A program made the position numbers and the translations under genes. This document shows, one piece after another, positions 8,633 through 16,507 of a stretch of DNA of 56,119 nucleotides. The DNA lies in assembly GCA_015489465.1 (NCBI GenBank), contig WFZS01000161.1, positions 1 to 56,119 of the forward strand, in the 5' to 3' direction. Source of the stretch: Bacteroidales bacterium. Its GTDB lineage: Bacteria > Bacteroidota > Bacteroidia > Bacteroidales > F082. Positions within the stretch are counted from its first letter, which is position 1. The number at the start of each line of letters is the position of its first letter. Under the pieces are notes generated by a model. The model ran no database searches and was not told the origin of the DNA. It saw only the letters and a list, made by a program, of their open reading frames with translations.

Positions 8633-9738
8633 TGTGTTTTGAAAATTTTGGTATTGTAAACAAATTTACCGTCGGATGTTTTAAAAACGAACAAATATAA
8701 TCCCGAAGGCAGATTATTCATATCCAATCTGTTTTTATTACTTGTTAATTTTCCTTCAAAAAGTTCCCGACCTGTGGAGTTATAAACGTAATACATTACA
8801 TCCTCTTTTCCGGTAAAATTTACGTTAATATTATCGATAACAGGATTAGGGAAAACAGATATCTCATATTTAAGAGGTTCTTTTACCGATGTAGGGTCAA
8901 CCCATATTGCCGTAATGTATTCCGGATGATCCACAAAAGGATTTCTGTTGTGTTGGAACTGATAAATTTTGTTGTTTCTGTCAATTTCCTTTTGACTTAC
9001 GGGGTCTTGGTTATTCCATTTTACCAGGAGGTCGAGGTACCAGTTTTCGAAAACATGATCGCTTGTTCCGTCAAGTACGGCATCTGCGTTTGCACTGTTA
9101 TTTTCCCATCCGGCAATTTTATTTTGATATCTTGTTGCCATGTAAAAATATATTCTTGCCAAATCGCCTTTAAATTCATCAATAGGTTCAAAAGCAGTGC
9201 CTGAGTATCCCGGTACGTTGCTTGTTCCCAGCTTACTGCCGTTTTCAGATTCCCAGCTGACATTTCCCACTTCAGAATAAGGATGATTGCTACGGCGACC
9301 GTTAACATATCCGTCGGTGGGTAAAATATGTACGGCATCACTTTTCATGGGAGCCGTATTGTTAAACCAACTTTTCGGAAAAGTATGTTCGCGGTTGTAA
9401 CAGTCACCTTCGGAGCTGTAACTTCCGCACTGGTCGGTACCTGCATGAAATTCATATGGATTGTTACCATCCGGGTTGTACGAATATATATCCCAAATTA
9501 TGTTGGTGGAATTACCGCTGTTAGTAAGTTCCGGCGGTAAAATATCGGCGGTTTTGTAAAAAGTCCATAATGCCGAATATCCTTGGTCATCGTGATTTTT
9601 AATAATGTTAAACAAAGCCGTTTTAAGCTGGTATCCACTCAATCCTTCGGCATCGTCATAATAACCGGGAGGAATTTGCGCATTTGAAGATATTGAAAAA
9701 AAGAAAAATGATAATATCAATAAATAAATTTTGTTCAT
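8629..9738 (-). CDS. Exported endonuclease I with T9SS sorting domain
   Basis: A 369-residue secreted nuclease. Residues 1-21 (MNKIYLLILSFFFFSISSNAQ) are a signal peptide. The endonuclease I (EndA/NucM) domain follows, with NREHTFPKSW (catalytic His118) and the metal-binding DGYVNGRRSNHPY (142-154). The cysteine-bearing CGSYSSEGDCYN segment precedes it. From about residue 295 a linker leads to a T9SS type A sorting domain (YEISVFPNPVIDNINVNF, then LPSGLYLFVFKTSDGK and KIFKTQ). It probably degrades extracellular DNA for nutrient uptake. The gene is coupled to queD by a four-base overlap, although no functional link between them is evident. Confidence 0.92.
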   Translation of the reverse strand: MNKIYLLILSFFFFSISSNAQIPPGYYDDAEGLSGYQLKTALFNIIKNHDDQGYSALWTFYKTADILPPELTNSGNSTNIIWDIYSYNPDGNNPYEFHAGTDQCGSYSSEGDCYNREHTFPKSWFNNTAPMKSDAVHILPTDGYVNGRRSNHPYSEVGNVSWESENGSKLGTSNVPGYSGTAFEPIDEFKGDLARIYFYMATRYQNKIAGWENNSANADAVLDGTSDHVFENWYLDLLVKWNNQDPVSQKEIDRNNKIYQFQHNRNPFVDHPEYITAIWVDPTSVKEPLKYEISVFPNPVIDNINVNFTGKEDVMYYVYNSTGRELFEGKLTSNKNRLDMNNLPSGLYLFVFKTSDGKFVYNTKIFKTQ

Positions 9739-9756
9739 TTTAAATGTTTTATGTTT

Positions 9757-10305
9757 TTATAATGAAAATCCCAAGTAAAAAGCCGAAAAGATAAAGACTC
9801 CGCCTCCGATTACGTAAAGAAAGGAGCTGAATATTCTTGATGTATTGTCTTGCTTGGTATAAATTGCCGGCAACATCATAAACGAAGTAAGAAAGAAAAT
9901 AGCTATTAAACTGGTTTCGAAGTTAATTCCGGTGAAAAAATAGAACATCATTCCCGCGAGAAATGTGTTTATGCTTTGAGCTATTGATGTGAGTATTGCC
10001 AGTTTTGAATTTTCGAGGTTGTAGGCAACTTTACCTTTTCTGATTTTAAAAGCGTCCATCAACATTCTTATACCTATCAGAAAAAATACTGCAAAAATTA
10101 TTATATGTTTCCATTGTTCGATAAGATGTAAAAACGAGCCCCCGAGCAATTTTCCCAAACCAAGCATTAAAGTTTGTACCGAAACCATTATAGCCGTTGC
10201 AGTCAGTGCTTTTAACCTGTCGCTGCCTACATTTAAGGAAAATCCTGCCGGAACGACCTGTACGGACAATGAAAATATTATCAGGGAGTGTATAAGCCAA
10301 TTCAT
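9757..10305 (-). CDS. MntP-like membrane protein lacking the key aspartates
   Basis: A 182-residue protein with about six hydrophobic segments and an internal two-fold repeat, as in the manganese exporter MntP (DUF204, about 188 residues). Matching landmarks include LIGIRMLMDAFKIRKG (MntP: LGGRMIIEGF) and the second repeat ILTSIAQSINTFLAGMM. In MntP each repeat carries a DAxA motif whose Asp is needed for transport. Here the first is replaced (PAGFSLN, Pro19) and the second reads INTFLAG (Asn113). It may transport something else or have lost activity. It lies between the methionine sulfoxide reductase and endonuclease I genes on the same strand, within 30 bases of each. Confidence 0.62.
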   Translation of the reverse strand: MNWLIHSLIIFSLSVQVVPAGFSLNVGSDRLKALTATAIMVSVQTLMLGLGKLLGGSFLHLIEQWKHIIIFAVFFLIGIRMLMDAFKIRKGKVAYNLENSKLAILTSIAQSINTFLAGMMFYFFTGINFETSLIAIFFLTSFMMLPAIYTKQDNTSRIFSSFLYVIGGGVFIFSAFYLGFSL

Positions 10306-10332
10306 AATTAAAAAATTAAATAGCTTGTAAAA

Positions 10333-10800
10333 TTAATCATTACCAACAAGATTTACGATTTTTTCAAGCCAAAAAGCATCTGTTTCGTCAAAAGAACTTT
10401 TTTCTTTACTGTCAACGTCCAAAACGCCGGTAGTTTTTCCGTTTTTATCTTTCAACAAAACCACTATTTCCGAATTTGACCTGGAATCACACGCAATATG
10501 TCCTTCAAATGCATGAACATCATCCACTATGACGGTTTTGTCACTGTTTATTGCAGACCAGCAAACACCGGTATTTTCGGGTAAGTCAATACAAGCCAAT
10601 GAACCTTGGTACGGTCCTACTTGCAGTTTCCCGTTTTGTATCAAATAAAAACCCGTCCAAAAAAAGTAATCCATTTTATGATGCAACACGGCTACTATTG
10701 TTGCCATATCCGAAATGGGGTTGTTAGAGCTTTTGTCAATCAGTTCTTTTATTTGATTGTACAATCTATGATATCTTCCCTCTTTTTTGTTTTTATCCAT
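10333..10800 (-). CDS. msrC: Free methionine-(R)-sulfoxide reductase, GAF type
   Basis: A 155-residue GAF-domain enzyme that reduces free methionine-R-sulfoxide. The three catalytic cysteines are at 70, 80 and 104 (LACIDLP, GVCWSA, HIACDS). The spacings of 10 and 24 are those of E. coli fRMsr (84, 94, 118). The following SEIVVLL and GVLDVDS segments are conserved in the family. The frame opens ten codons upstream, but the ATG at 10800 (MDKNKKEGRY) fits homologue starts. It is probably first in the gene run ending at 5615, so an oxidative-stress role for part of that run is possible but unproven. Confidence 0.92.
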   Translation of the reverse strand: MDKNKKEGRYHRLYNQIKELIDKSSNNPISDMATIVAVLHHKMDYFFWTGFYLIQNGKLQVGPYQGSLACIDLPENTGVCWSAINSDKTVIVDDVHAFEGHIACDSRSNSEIVVLLKDKNGKTTGVLDVDSKEKSSFDETDAFWLEKIVNLVGND

Positions 10801-10819
10801 TATTAAATTTAATTGACGG

Positions 10820-10827
10820 CAAAGTAA
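10820..10827 (-). promoter_or_regulatory. Candidate -7 promoter element of msrC
   Basis: Minus-strand TTACTTTG, one mismatch from TAnnTTTG, followed by CCG. It lies about 20 bases before the chosen start codon, which also argues against the longer N-terminus. Confidence 0.45.
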
Positions 10828-10883
10828 CAAAATGTTTTACAAAAAAAAATTTTGAGTACCCGGATAATAGACCTGTTTATCTA

Positions 10884-11891
10884 TTAGTATATCTCGAAAG
10901 TAAATTGTGCTCTGTGTTTTATGTTTCCGGAGGGTTTGAATTTTACGTTTTTAAATTTTTTCAAAAGCATCTTTTTGTTTTTTGCCCTGTAGCCCACTGC
11001 AAAATTCAATTCTTTTTCCGGAACCGAAACCGTAAGTTCTTTTTCTTTGTTCCCCGGGATTTTATTTAACAGATCGTACCAAATTTCCGTCATCACCAAC
11101 TCTTTAAAGGAAGGATGGAAAGGTCCGGCAATAAGCTCGTCACCCGTAACAAGACCTTCCGAAGGGTGTAATCCCGTTCTTATAACTTTTACCGGTGTCT
11201 TTTCGAAGAACAACAGAAGATGTTTGCTCCATGTTACTGCTTCTTCAAGGCTCAACGGTTTGTAAGATCCTTTTTTATACCATTGGTGCATTGCGGTATC
11301 TTTAATAACAACGGTAGGATAGATTCTTGTGCATGAAGCTCCCGAGTCTGCAATCTTGCGTGCCGTAAAAAGTGCTTTTTCAAGAGTATCTCCCGGAAGT
11401 CCGATCATCATTTGAAGTCCCAATTTAAAACCGTTTTTCAGAATCATTTCCGAAGCAACTTCGGTTTGCGCTGTGGTATGACCTCTGTATGATTTTTTCA
11501 GCACCTCATTATCAAAAGACTGAGCTCCCAGTTCAATTGAGGTAACACCGTATTTTTTTAACAGTTCAAGAACGTCGTTGTTGATATAATCGGGCCTTGT
11601 TGAGAGTCTTATACCTTGAATTTCTCCCGAATCTTTAAAAGGTTTTGCCAGCGATAAAAAATATTCTTGTTCTTTAAGCGGCATACCCGTAAAACTTCCT
11701 CCGAAAAAGCCTATTTCCACGTGTTTATTACCGGAAGGGAATGTTTTGAGGTGTGATTTAATTATATTTAAGATTTCATCGCCCGAAGGCACGGCAATAT
11801 GCCCCGATATCTTACGTTGATTACAAAAGGCGCATTGAAACGGACATGCAAGTTCGGGAATAAAAACCGGTATTGTGAAATGTTTAATCAA
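10884..11891 (-). CDS. Elp3-like radical SAM protein
   Basis: A 335-residue radical SAM enzyme. The [4Fe-4S] cysteines Cys16, Cys20 and Cys23 sit in ELACPFQCAFCNQRKISG. GFFGGSFTGMP is the SAM-binding glycine motif, and IRLSTRPDYIN and GVTSIELGAQSFDNEVL match the Elp3/COG1243 branch. The acetyltransferase domain of true Elp3 is absent, which explains the shorter length. Homologues are commonly annotated only as radical SAM proteins; tRNA modification is the best guess by family. It is transcribed divergently from the lipoprotein gene at 11967. Confidence 0.82.
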   Translation of the reverse strand: MIKHFTIPVFIPELACPFQCAFCNQRKISGHIAVPSGDEILNIIKSHLKTFPSGNKHVEIGFFGGSFTGMPLKEQEYFLSLAKPFKDSGEIQGIRLSTRPDYINNDVLELLKKYGVTSIELGAQSFDNEVLKKSYRGHTTAQTEVASEMILKNGFKLGLQMMIGLPGDTLEKALFTARKIADSGASCTRIYPTVVIKDTAMHQWYKKGSYKPLSLEEAVTWSKHLLLFFEKTPVKVIRTGLHPSEGLVTGDELIAGPFHPSFKELVMTEIWYDLLNKIPGNKEKELTVSVPEKELNFAVGYRAKNKKMLLKKFKNVKFKPSGNIKHRAQFTFEIY

Positions 11892-11924
11892 GAAATTTAT
11901 TTATAAAAAGATTGAAAAATTTAA

Positions 11925-11932
11925 TACTTTTG
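11925..11932 (+). promoter_or_regulatory. -7 promoter element of the lipoprotein gene
   Basis: TACTTTTG followed by CGAG matches the TAnnTTTG consensus exactly, 34 bases before the ATG at 11967. Confidence 0.7.
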
Positions 11933-11966
11933 CGAGCCATTTAAAAATATTCACAAAAATAGAAAA

Positions 11967-12617
11967 ATGAAAGAGATGAAAAATCTGTCAACAAAGTTTT
12001 TGATGTATGCCCTTGTAGCAATAATTGCATTGGGTGGAGCAACATCATGTAAAAGTAAAAAGAAATTGGAGAGAGAACGCGCTGCAGCCGAATATGCGGC
12101 TAAAGTGGAAAAGGCAAAGAAAGATCTTCTGGCTATCATCAACGGCGAAACAGACTGGACTTTGGATCAGAAAAAAGCCAGAGTTGAGGAGATCAAAAAC
12201 ATGAATTTAAACGATCAGGAAATACAAGACCTCATCGTTAAGGCGGAAGAAAAAATTAAAGAAGAAGAAAGACTTCTTGAAGAGGAAAGGTTAAAAAAGA
12301 AAGAAGAGGAGATGCGGCGTAAAGAGATGGAAAAATATAACGCATTGAACAGATTATTCTCTTCGGTAGCATCGGCATCAAATTATGACGAAGCTAACAG
12401 TTTAATCGAAAGCACTCTGCAAAATTTTGCAACACCTGATGTACCTGTTCTTATAATTATCAGCAAAGTCGGAGGTTTTAACGATTACGACAAACCGACA
12501 ACAATATCCAAATTTTTGGATTATCTTAAATATGTAAAATCATATAATTATGCTGTTGAAACGGCAAAATATAATGAACAAGGAAAAATAACGGAACTTG
12601 AATTAATTAAAAAATAA
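11967..12617 (+). CDS. Coiled-coil lipoprotein of unknown function
   Basis: A 216-residue predicted lipoprotein. The signal MKEMKNLSTKFLMYALVAIIALGGATSC has a lipobox (ATSC). The next part (about 30-120) is strongly charged and heptad-like (KSKKKLERERAAAEYAAKVEKAKKDLL, then EEKIKEEERLLEEERLKKKEEEMRRKEMEKY), predicting a long coiled coil. A compact C-terminal domain (about 120-216) contains NYDEANSLIESTLQNFATPDVPVLIIIS and YDKPTTISKFLDYLKYVKSYNYAV. I do not recognise this domain. A second in-frame Met lies at residue 4. The next gene starts six bases after the stop, so both are likely translated from one mRNA and act together in the envelope. Confidence 0.8.
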   Translation: MKEMKNLSTKFLMYALVAIIALGGATSCKSKKKLERERAAAEYAAKVEKAKKDLLAIINGETDWTLDQKKARVEEIKNMNLNDQEIQDLIVKAEEKIKEEERLLEEERLKKKEEEMRRKEMEKYNALNRLFSSVASASNYDEANSLIESTLQNFATPDVPVLIIISKVGGFNDYDKPTTISKFLDYLKYVKSYNYAVETAKYNEQGKITELELIKK

Positions 12618-12623
12618 CAGGAA

Positions 12624-13202
12624 ATGAACAAGATAGCGTATTTATTAATATTGGTTTTCGGAATAGGGTTTGTTGCACCTGCAGTTGCACAAGATGATAT
12701 AAGCCCTGAACGTAAACAGGCAATTGACAGTCTTGCACTTGAAAAAGTCAGAGATTTAAGTAAATATATTAGCATTATAGGTGATAAAGCCACACCTTGG
12801 AGTGAAGCAAACCGTGTTATCGACCGTGCCGAAGAACTTTTTATGCAAGGAAGCGAAATAGGTGTTTCATCACTTGTTAATCCCGATATTAAATATTATC
12901 CGGTAAGAAAGTATTTTGAACGTTTGATGCGTTTAAATTACAACAAAGTTGAGATAGAATGGTATAACATTGAATATGTTAGCGATCTTCAACGTCAGCC
13001 TGACGGTACTTATGTTGGGGTTATCACTATTTTCCAGAAGTTCAGAGGTTACGACAAAGAAGGAAAATTACTTTATAAAGATACCACTAAAAAAGACATC
13101 ACCGTTTACGTAAAACGTAAAGAAACACAGATAGGCGGAAGAATGATCGGGTTCTGGGATGTTATGTTAGGTGATATCCGTGTTAAAGAAACAACATTGT
13201 AA
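12624..13202 (+). CDS. Secreted protein of unknown function
   Basis: A 192-residue protein with a signal peptide (MNKIAYLLILVFGIGFVAPAVAQ, cleavage after residue 23). The mature part is helical at first (SPERKQAIDSLALEKVRDLSKYISIIGDKATPWSEANRVIDRAEELF) and then strand-rich (YNKVEIEWYNIEYVSDLQRQPDGTYVGVITIFQKFRG, IGGRMIGFWDVMLGDIRV). The helix-then-sheet order could suit an NTF2-like fold, but that is a guess. There is no lipobox and no T9SS sorting domain, so it is probably periplasmic. It follows the coiled-coil lipoprotein by six bases and ends at a good terminator, making a two-gene operon. Confidence 0.78.
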   Translation: MNKIAYLLILVFGIGFVAPAVAQDDISPERKQAIDSLALEKVRDLSKYISIIGDKATPWSEANRVIDRAEELFMQGSEIGVSSLVNPDIKYYPVRKYFERLMRLNYNKVEIEWYNIEYVSDLQRQPDGTYVGVITIFQKFRGYDKEGKLLYKDTTKKDITVYVKRKETQIGGRMIGFWDVMLGDIRVKETTL

Positions 13203-13227
13203 TAATCTTTAACGTAATATGAATTTT

Positions 13228-13263
13228 AAAAAAGGCTGTGTCAGTTTCGACGCGGCCTTTTTG
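13228..13263 (+). terminator. Intrinsic terminator after the two-gene envelope operon
   Basis: AAAGGC plus a GU-containing extension pairs with the matching arm ending in GCCTTT, giving about 13 base pairs and a short AGTTTC loop, followed by T residues. It lies 26 bases past the stop. Confidence 0.8.
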
Positions 13264-13270
13264 TTTTATT

Positions 13271-13278
13271 TATCTTTG
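13271..13278 (+). promoter_or_regulatory. Candidate -7 promoter element of the DPM synthase gene
   Basis: TATCTTTG matches TAnnTTTG and lies immediately after the terminator, 64 bases before the start codon. Confidence 0.55.
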
Positions 13279-13342
13279 TTTACAACAAAACAGCTAAAAT
13301 CACGTAATAATATAAACGTTATTTTAGCAAAAAATTTGGAAT

Positions 13343-14098
13343 ATGAGCGACGGGTTAGTCATAATACCTACTTACAACGAGAAAGAAAATATAGAGAAGA
13401 TAATCAAAGCTGTTTTTGAACTTCCCAAAGAATTTCACGTGTTGATAGTTGAGGATAACAGTCCCGACGGTACGGCCGATATAGTGAAAAGATTAATGAA
13501 AGAGGATAAATTCAAAAACAAGTTGTTTATCCTTGAACGTAAAGGTAAGTTAGGGCTTGGTACGGCTTATATTGCAGGTTTTAAATGGGCATTGAAAAAC
13601 GGATATGATTATATTTTTGAAATGGATGCCGATTTTTCGCATAATCCGGAAGATTTGTTAAGGCTTCATAAAGCTGTTGCCGAAAAAGATGCCGATGTAG
13701 CTGTGGGATCAAGATATGTAAAGGGAGTAAATGTTGTAAATTGGCCTATGGGCAGGGTTTTGATGTCTTATTTCGCTTCGATGTATGTCAGGTTTATTAC
13801 CGGAATAGATATTAAAGATTCTACGGCGGGATTTGTTTGCTGGTCGAGAAAAGTTTTGGAAACCATAGATCTTGATAAAATTAAATTTGTAGGGTACGCT
13901 TTTCAGATAGAGATGAAATATACCGCATTAAAATTAGGTTTTAATGTTGTTGAGGTTCCCATAATTTTTACCGACAGGACAGAGGGTGAGTCGAAAATGA
14001 ACACCGGAATTTTTCGTGAAGCTGCACTTGGCGTTATTAGTTTGAGATTGAGAAAAATGTTGGGTAAAATAAAACCCGTTAAAAAAGAAAATAAATAG
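13343..14098 (+). CDS. Polyprenol monophosphomannose synthase (GT2)
   Basis: A 251-residue GT2 glycosyltransferase of the dolichol/polyprenol-phosphate mannose synthase type. The nucleotide-binding start is LVIIPTYNEKENIEKII, with VEDNSPDGTADIV as the first acidic motif. The metal-binding motif lies in FEMDADFSHNPEDL, and the acceptor region is VGSRYVKGVNVVNWPMGRVLMS. It transfers mannose (or a related sugar) from GDP-sugar to a polyprenol phosphate. No C-terminal membrane domain is present, so it is a soluble or peripheral form. Dihydroorotase follows after three bases. Other GT2 polyprenyl-phosphate glycosyltransferases are possible, but this motif set favours the DPM group. Confidence 0.88.
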   Translation: MSDGLVIIPTYNEKENIEKIIKAVFELPKEFHVLIVEDNSPDGTADIVKRLMKEDKFKNKLFILERKGKLGLGTAYIAGFKWALKNGYDYIFEMDADFSHNPEDLLRLHKAVAEKDADVAVGSRYVKGVNVVNWPMGRVLMSYFASMYVRFITGIDIKDSTAGFVCWSRKVLETIDLDKIKFVGYAFQIEMKYTALKLGFNVVEVPIIFTDRTEGESKMNTGIFREAALGVISLRLRKMLGKIKPVKKENK

Positions 14099-14101
14099 GC
14101 T

Positions 14102-15439
14102 TTGAAACCTTTTGTAATAAAAAATGCAACCGTTGTTAACGAAGGAAAAATTTTTGTTGCCAATGTTTATGTTTCGGGTGAATTTATAGAAGATATTACC
14201 GAACCCGGAGTAATAAAAGAGGGTTTTGAAATATTTGACGCCAACGGTCTTTATCTTTTGCCAGGCGTTATTGACGACCAGGTTCATTTTAGAGATCCCG
14301 GATTAACATATAAAGCGGATATCTTTACCGAAAGTAAAGCTGCCGTTGCAGGAGGCGTTACCTCTTTTATGGATATGCCCAACACTGTTCCCAACACGCT
14401 TACGCAAAAGCTTCTGGAGGAAAAATATTCGGAAGCATCAAAAAAATCGTTAGCGAACTACTCTTTTTATATGGGTGCTTCAAACGATAACCTTGAAGAA
14501 ATCGTAAAAACCGACCCGCGGAAAGTTTGCGGTATAAAAGTGTTTATGGGTTCCTCAACGGGCAACATGCTTGTTGATGACGATGAGGTTTTGGAAGAAA
14601 TTTTTAAAAAAGCCCCCACACTGGTAGCGACTCATTGTGAAGATGAGGATACTATAAAGAAAAACACGAAAATTTTCAAAGAAAAATACGGTGACGATGC
14701 TCCTGCCCGGATTCATCCTTTAATACGAAGTGCCAAGGCATGTTATCTTTCATCGTCAAAAGCTGTAAAGCTGGCAAAAAAACACAATACACGTCTTCAC
14801 GTTTTACATCTTTCCACTGCCATCGAAACGGAATTATTTGACAACACTATTCCTTTGGAAGAAAAACGGATAACGGCGGAGGTGTGCGTTCATCATTTGT
14901 GGTTTTCGGACCGGAGTTATGATAATAAAGGTAATTTCATAAAATGGAACCCTGCAGTAAAAACCGAAAGTGATAGAAAAGCCTTGTTAAAGGCATTACT
15001 GGACGACAGACTTGATGTTGTTGCCACCGACCATGCTCCTCATACCTTGGAAGAAAAGCAACGTCCGTATTTTAAAGCTCCTTCCGGCGGTCCCATGGTT
15101 CAGCATTCTTTACAAGCTATGCTTGAATTTTATCAAGGGGGAGAAATATCATTGGAAAAAACAGTTGAAAAAATGTGTCATAATCCCGCAAGACTTTTCA
15201 GAATCGAAAAGCGCGGATTTATAAGAAAAGGATATTTTGCCGATTTGGTTTTGGTTGAATTTGACAAACTTTTTACTGTTGAAAAAAGCAATATTTTATA
15301 CAAATGCGGTTGGTCGCCTCTGGAAGGGGCTATTTTTAACTCAATAATAGTTGCAACATTTGTTAACGGCAATAAAGTTTACCACAAAGGTGTTTTCGAT
15401 GAAAATGTAAAAGGGAAAAGACTAACTTTCGACCGGTAG
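14102..15439 (+). CDS. pyrC: Dihydroorotase (pyrC-type, class I-like)
   Basis: A 445-residue amidohydrolase for pyrimidine synthesis (carbamoyl-aspartate to dihydroorotate). Landmarks are LPGVIDDQVHFRDPGLTYKADI (53-74), the carbamylated Lys146 in CGIKVFMGSS, His179 in THCED, RLHVLHLST, and TDHAPHTLEEK. The first His of the usual HxH motif is Gln60 (Q-V-H-F-R), which I believe is common in Bacteroidota homologues. The start is a TTG at 14102, three bases after the preceding stop; no in-frame ATG precedes the conserved domain. Convergent with recO across the large repeat region. Allantoinase or hydantoinase is a less likely alternative. Confidence 0.88.
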   Translation: MKPFVIKNATVVNEGKIFVANVYVSGEFIEDITEPGVIKEGFEIFDANGLYLLPGVIDDQVHFRDPGLTYKADIFTESKAAVAGGVTSFMDMPNTVPNTLTQKLLEEKYSEASKKSLANYSFYMGASNDNLEEIVKTDPRKVCGIKVFMGSSTGNMLVDDDEVLEEIFKKAPTLVATHCEDEDTIKKNTKIFKEKYGDDAPARIHPLIRSAKACYLSSSKAVKLAKKHNTRLHVLHLSTAIETELFDNTIPLEEKRITAEVCVHHLWFSDRSYDNKGNFIKWNPAVKTESDRKALLKALLDDRLDVVATDHAPHTLEEKQRPYFKAPSGGPMVQHSLQAMLEFYQGGEISLEKTVEKMCHNPARLFRIEKRGFIRKGYFADLVLVEFDKLFTVEKSNILYKCGWSPLEGAIFNSIIVATFVNGNKVYHKGVFDENVKGKRLTFDR

Positions 15440-15571
15440 TAAAAGGTTTTTTGGATACCGTACTTATTTTTTTAGTCTTTTGCACCACCAATGATGTAAC
15501 TTGTAAAGAGCGGAATGTCAGATAGATAACACTTTGTAAAAAATACTAATTTCTGATATAGTTTGTATTAG

Positions 15572-15832
15572 GCGTCATTATAGATTGTTGAAAAATTTTT
15601 TTCCTATCCTTCAATATGACACAAACCCGCGCGCCCGCAAAAACCATTAACGATTAACTTTTTAACCACCTTTGAACAATTTTGAACAAATCTGAACTCC
15701 AAACACTAAGCTAAATATAGAATATCGAACGAAGAACACCGATTAACGATTTAAGATTGAATGAAAAATATAGATATTAAAACCTTCGGACCTTTGACTT
15801 TTCGACCTTCAGACCTTTTGACTTTTCAACTC
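15572..15832 (+). repeat. Type A repeat, copy 1
   Basis: About 260 bases beginning cgtcatta...gattgttgaaaa with a T-rich run. Later parts are attaacgattaacttttta, runs of ttgaaca, gaatatcgaac, and a tail of pyrimidine-rich gacctt/gactttt units. The same blocks appear in the same order at 16118-16382. It is non-coding on both strands. Confidence 0.75.
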
Positions 15833-15887
15833 TACCAATGACGTCGATTCAAAATACCTGTATGTCAATTAGATAAAAGAGTGAATG

Positions 15888-15940
15888 GATTGTCACGGTG
15901 AGCAGCCTGCCAAATGGCAGGTAAGTCGAACCGTGCGTGC
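15888..15940 (+). repeat. Type C palindrome with a different inner hairpin
   Basis: The outer arms gtcacggtgag and tcgaaccgtgcg match those at 16002 and 16391. The interior is instead a compact hairpin, CCTGCC-AAAT-GGCAGG, flanked by a few bases. The element is followed by ctaccaatgacgtc, the junction word also seen at 15834 and, inverted, at 47-60. Confidence 0.8.
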
Positions 15941-16001
15941 GGTGACTACCAATGACGTCTTTTTAAATACTTGTAAATCAATCTATAAAAATTGCGCCCG
16001 A

Positions 16002-16097
16002 GATTGTCACGGTGAGTGATGCGACCTTTAGGAGCATCGTATCGAACCGTGCGAGGAGTGGCTTGTCCCGCCACATTTCGACAGGCTCATTGTGACA
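16002..16097 (+). repeat. Composite palindromic element, copy 1
   Basis: The first 52 bases (16002-16053) are identical to 16391-16442: gattgtcacggtgag, then an inner GATGC-loop-GCATC module, then tcgaaccgtgcg. A spacer leads to an opposite-facing half (tttcgacaggctcattgtga). The arrangement of two facing palindromic units is like a BIME (paired REP elements). Confidence 0.85.
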
Positions 16098-16117
16098 GCC
16101 TCCCCTTCCTACAATTA

Positions 16118-16382
16118 CGTCATTTACCGATTGTTGAAAAATTTTTTTCTTCCCTCTCACTGTGACACCTTGCACGCCGACAAAACTATTAACGATTAAC
16201 TTTTTAAACTACCTTGAACAACTTCGAACCACTTTGAACAACTCTGAACACAAACGCTAAATTCAGAATTGAATATCGAACGCCGAACGGCGAATATCGA
16301 TTAACGATTTAAGATTTAGTGAATAATGGTGAAGTTGAGACTTTCGACTTTCAGACCTTCTGACTTTCGACCTTCCCACCTT
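16118..16382 (+). repeat. Type A repeat, copy 2
   Basis: This direct, diverged duplicate of 15572-15832 begins cgtcatttaccgattgttg. Its first 45-50 bases recur at 16508 and at 42076. A gaacgccgaacggcgaat palindromic piece lies near 16280. Confidence 0.75.
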
Positions 16383-16390
16383 AAGCGTCG

Positions 16391-16485
16391 GATTGTCACG
16401 GTGAGTGATGCGACCTTTAGGAGCATCGTATCGAACCGTGCGTGCGGCGGCTTCCCCTGCCATGGTTCGACAAGCTCACCATGAC
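16391..16485 (+). repeat. Composite palindromic element, copy 2
   Basis: The first 52 bases are identical to 16002-16053. The second half, catggttcgacaagctcacc followed by atgac, faces the opposite way, giving a long inverted pair. The tcgacaagctcac word is a REP-like motif widespread in bacterial genomes. Confidence 0.85.
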
Positions 16486-16507
16486 TGCCTCTCCCGCCCT
16501 GATACAA

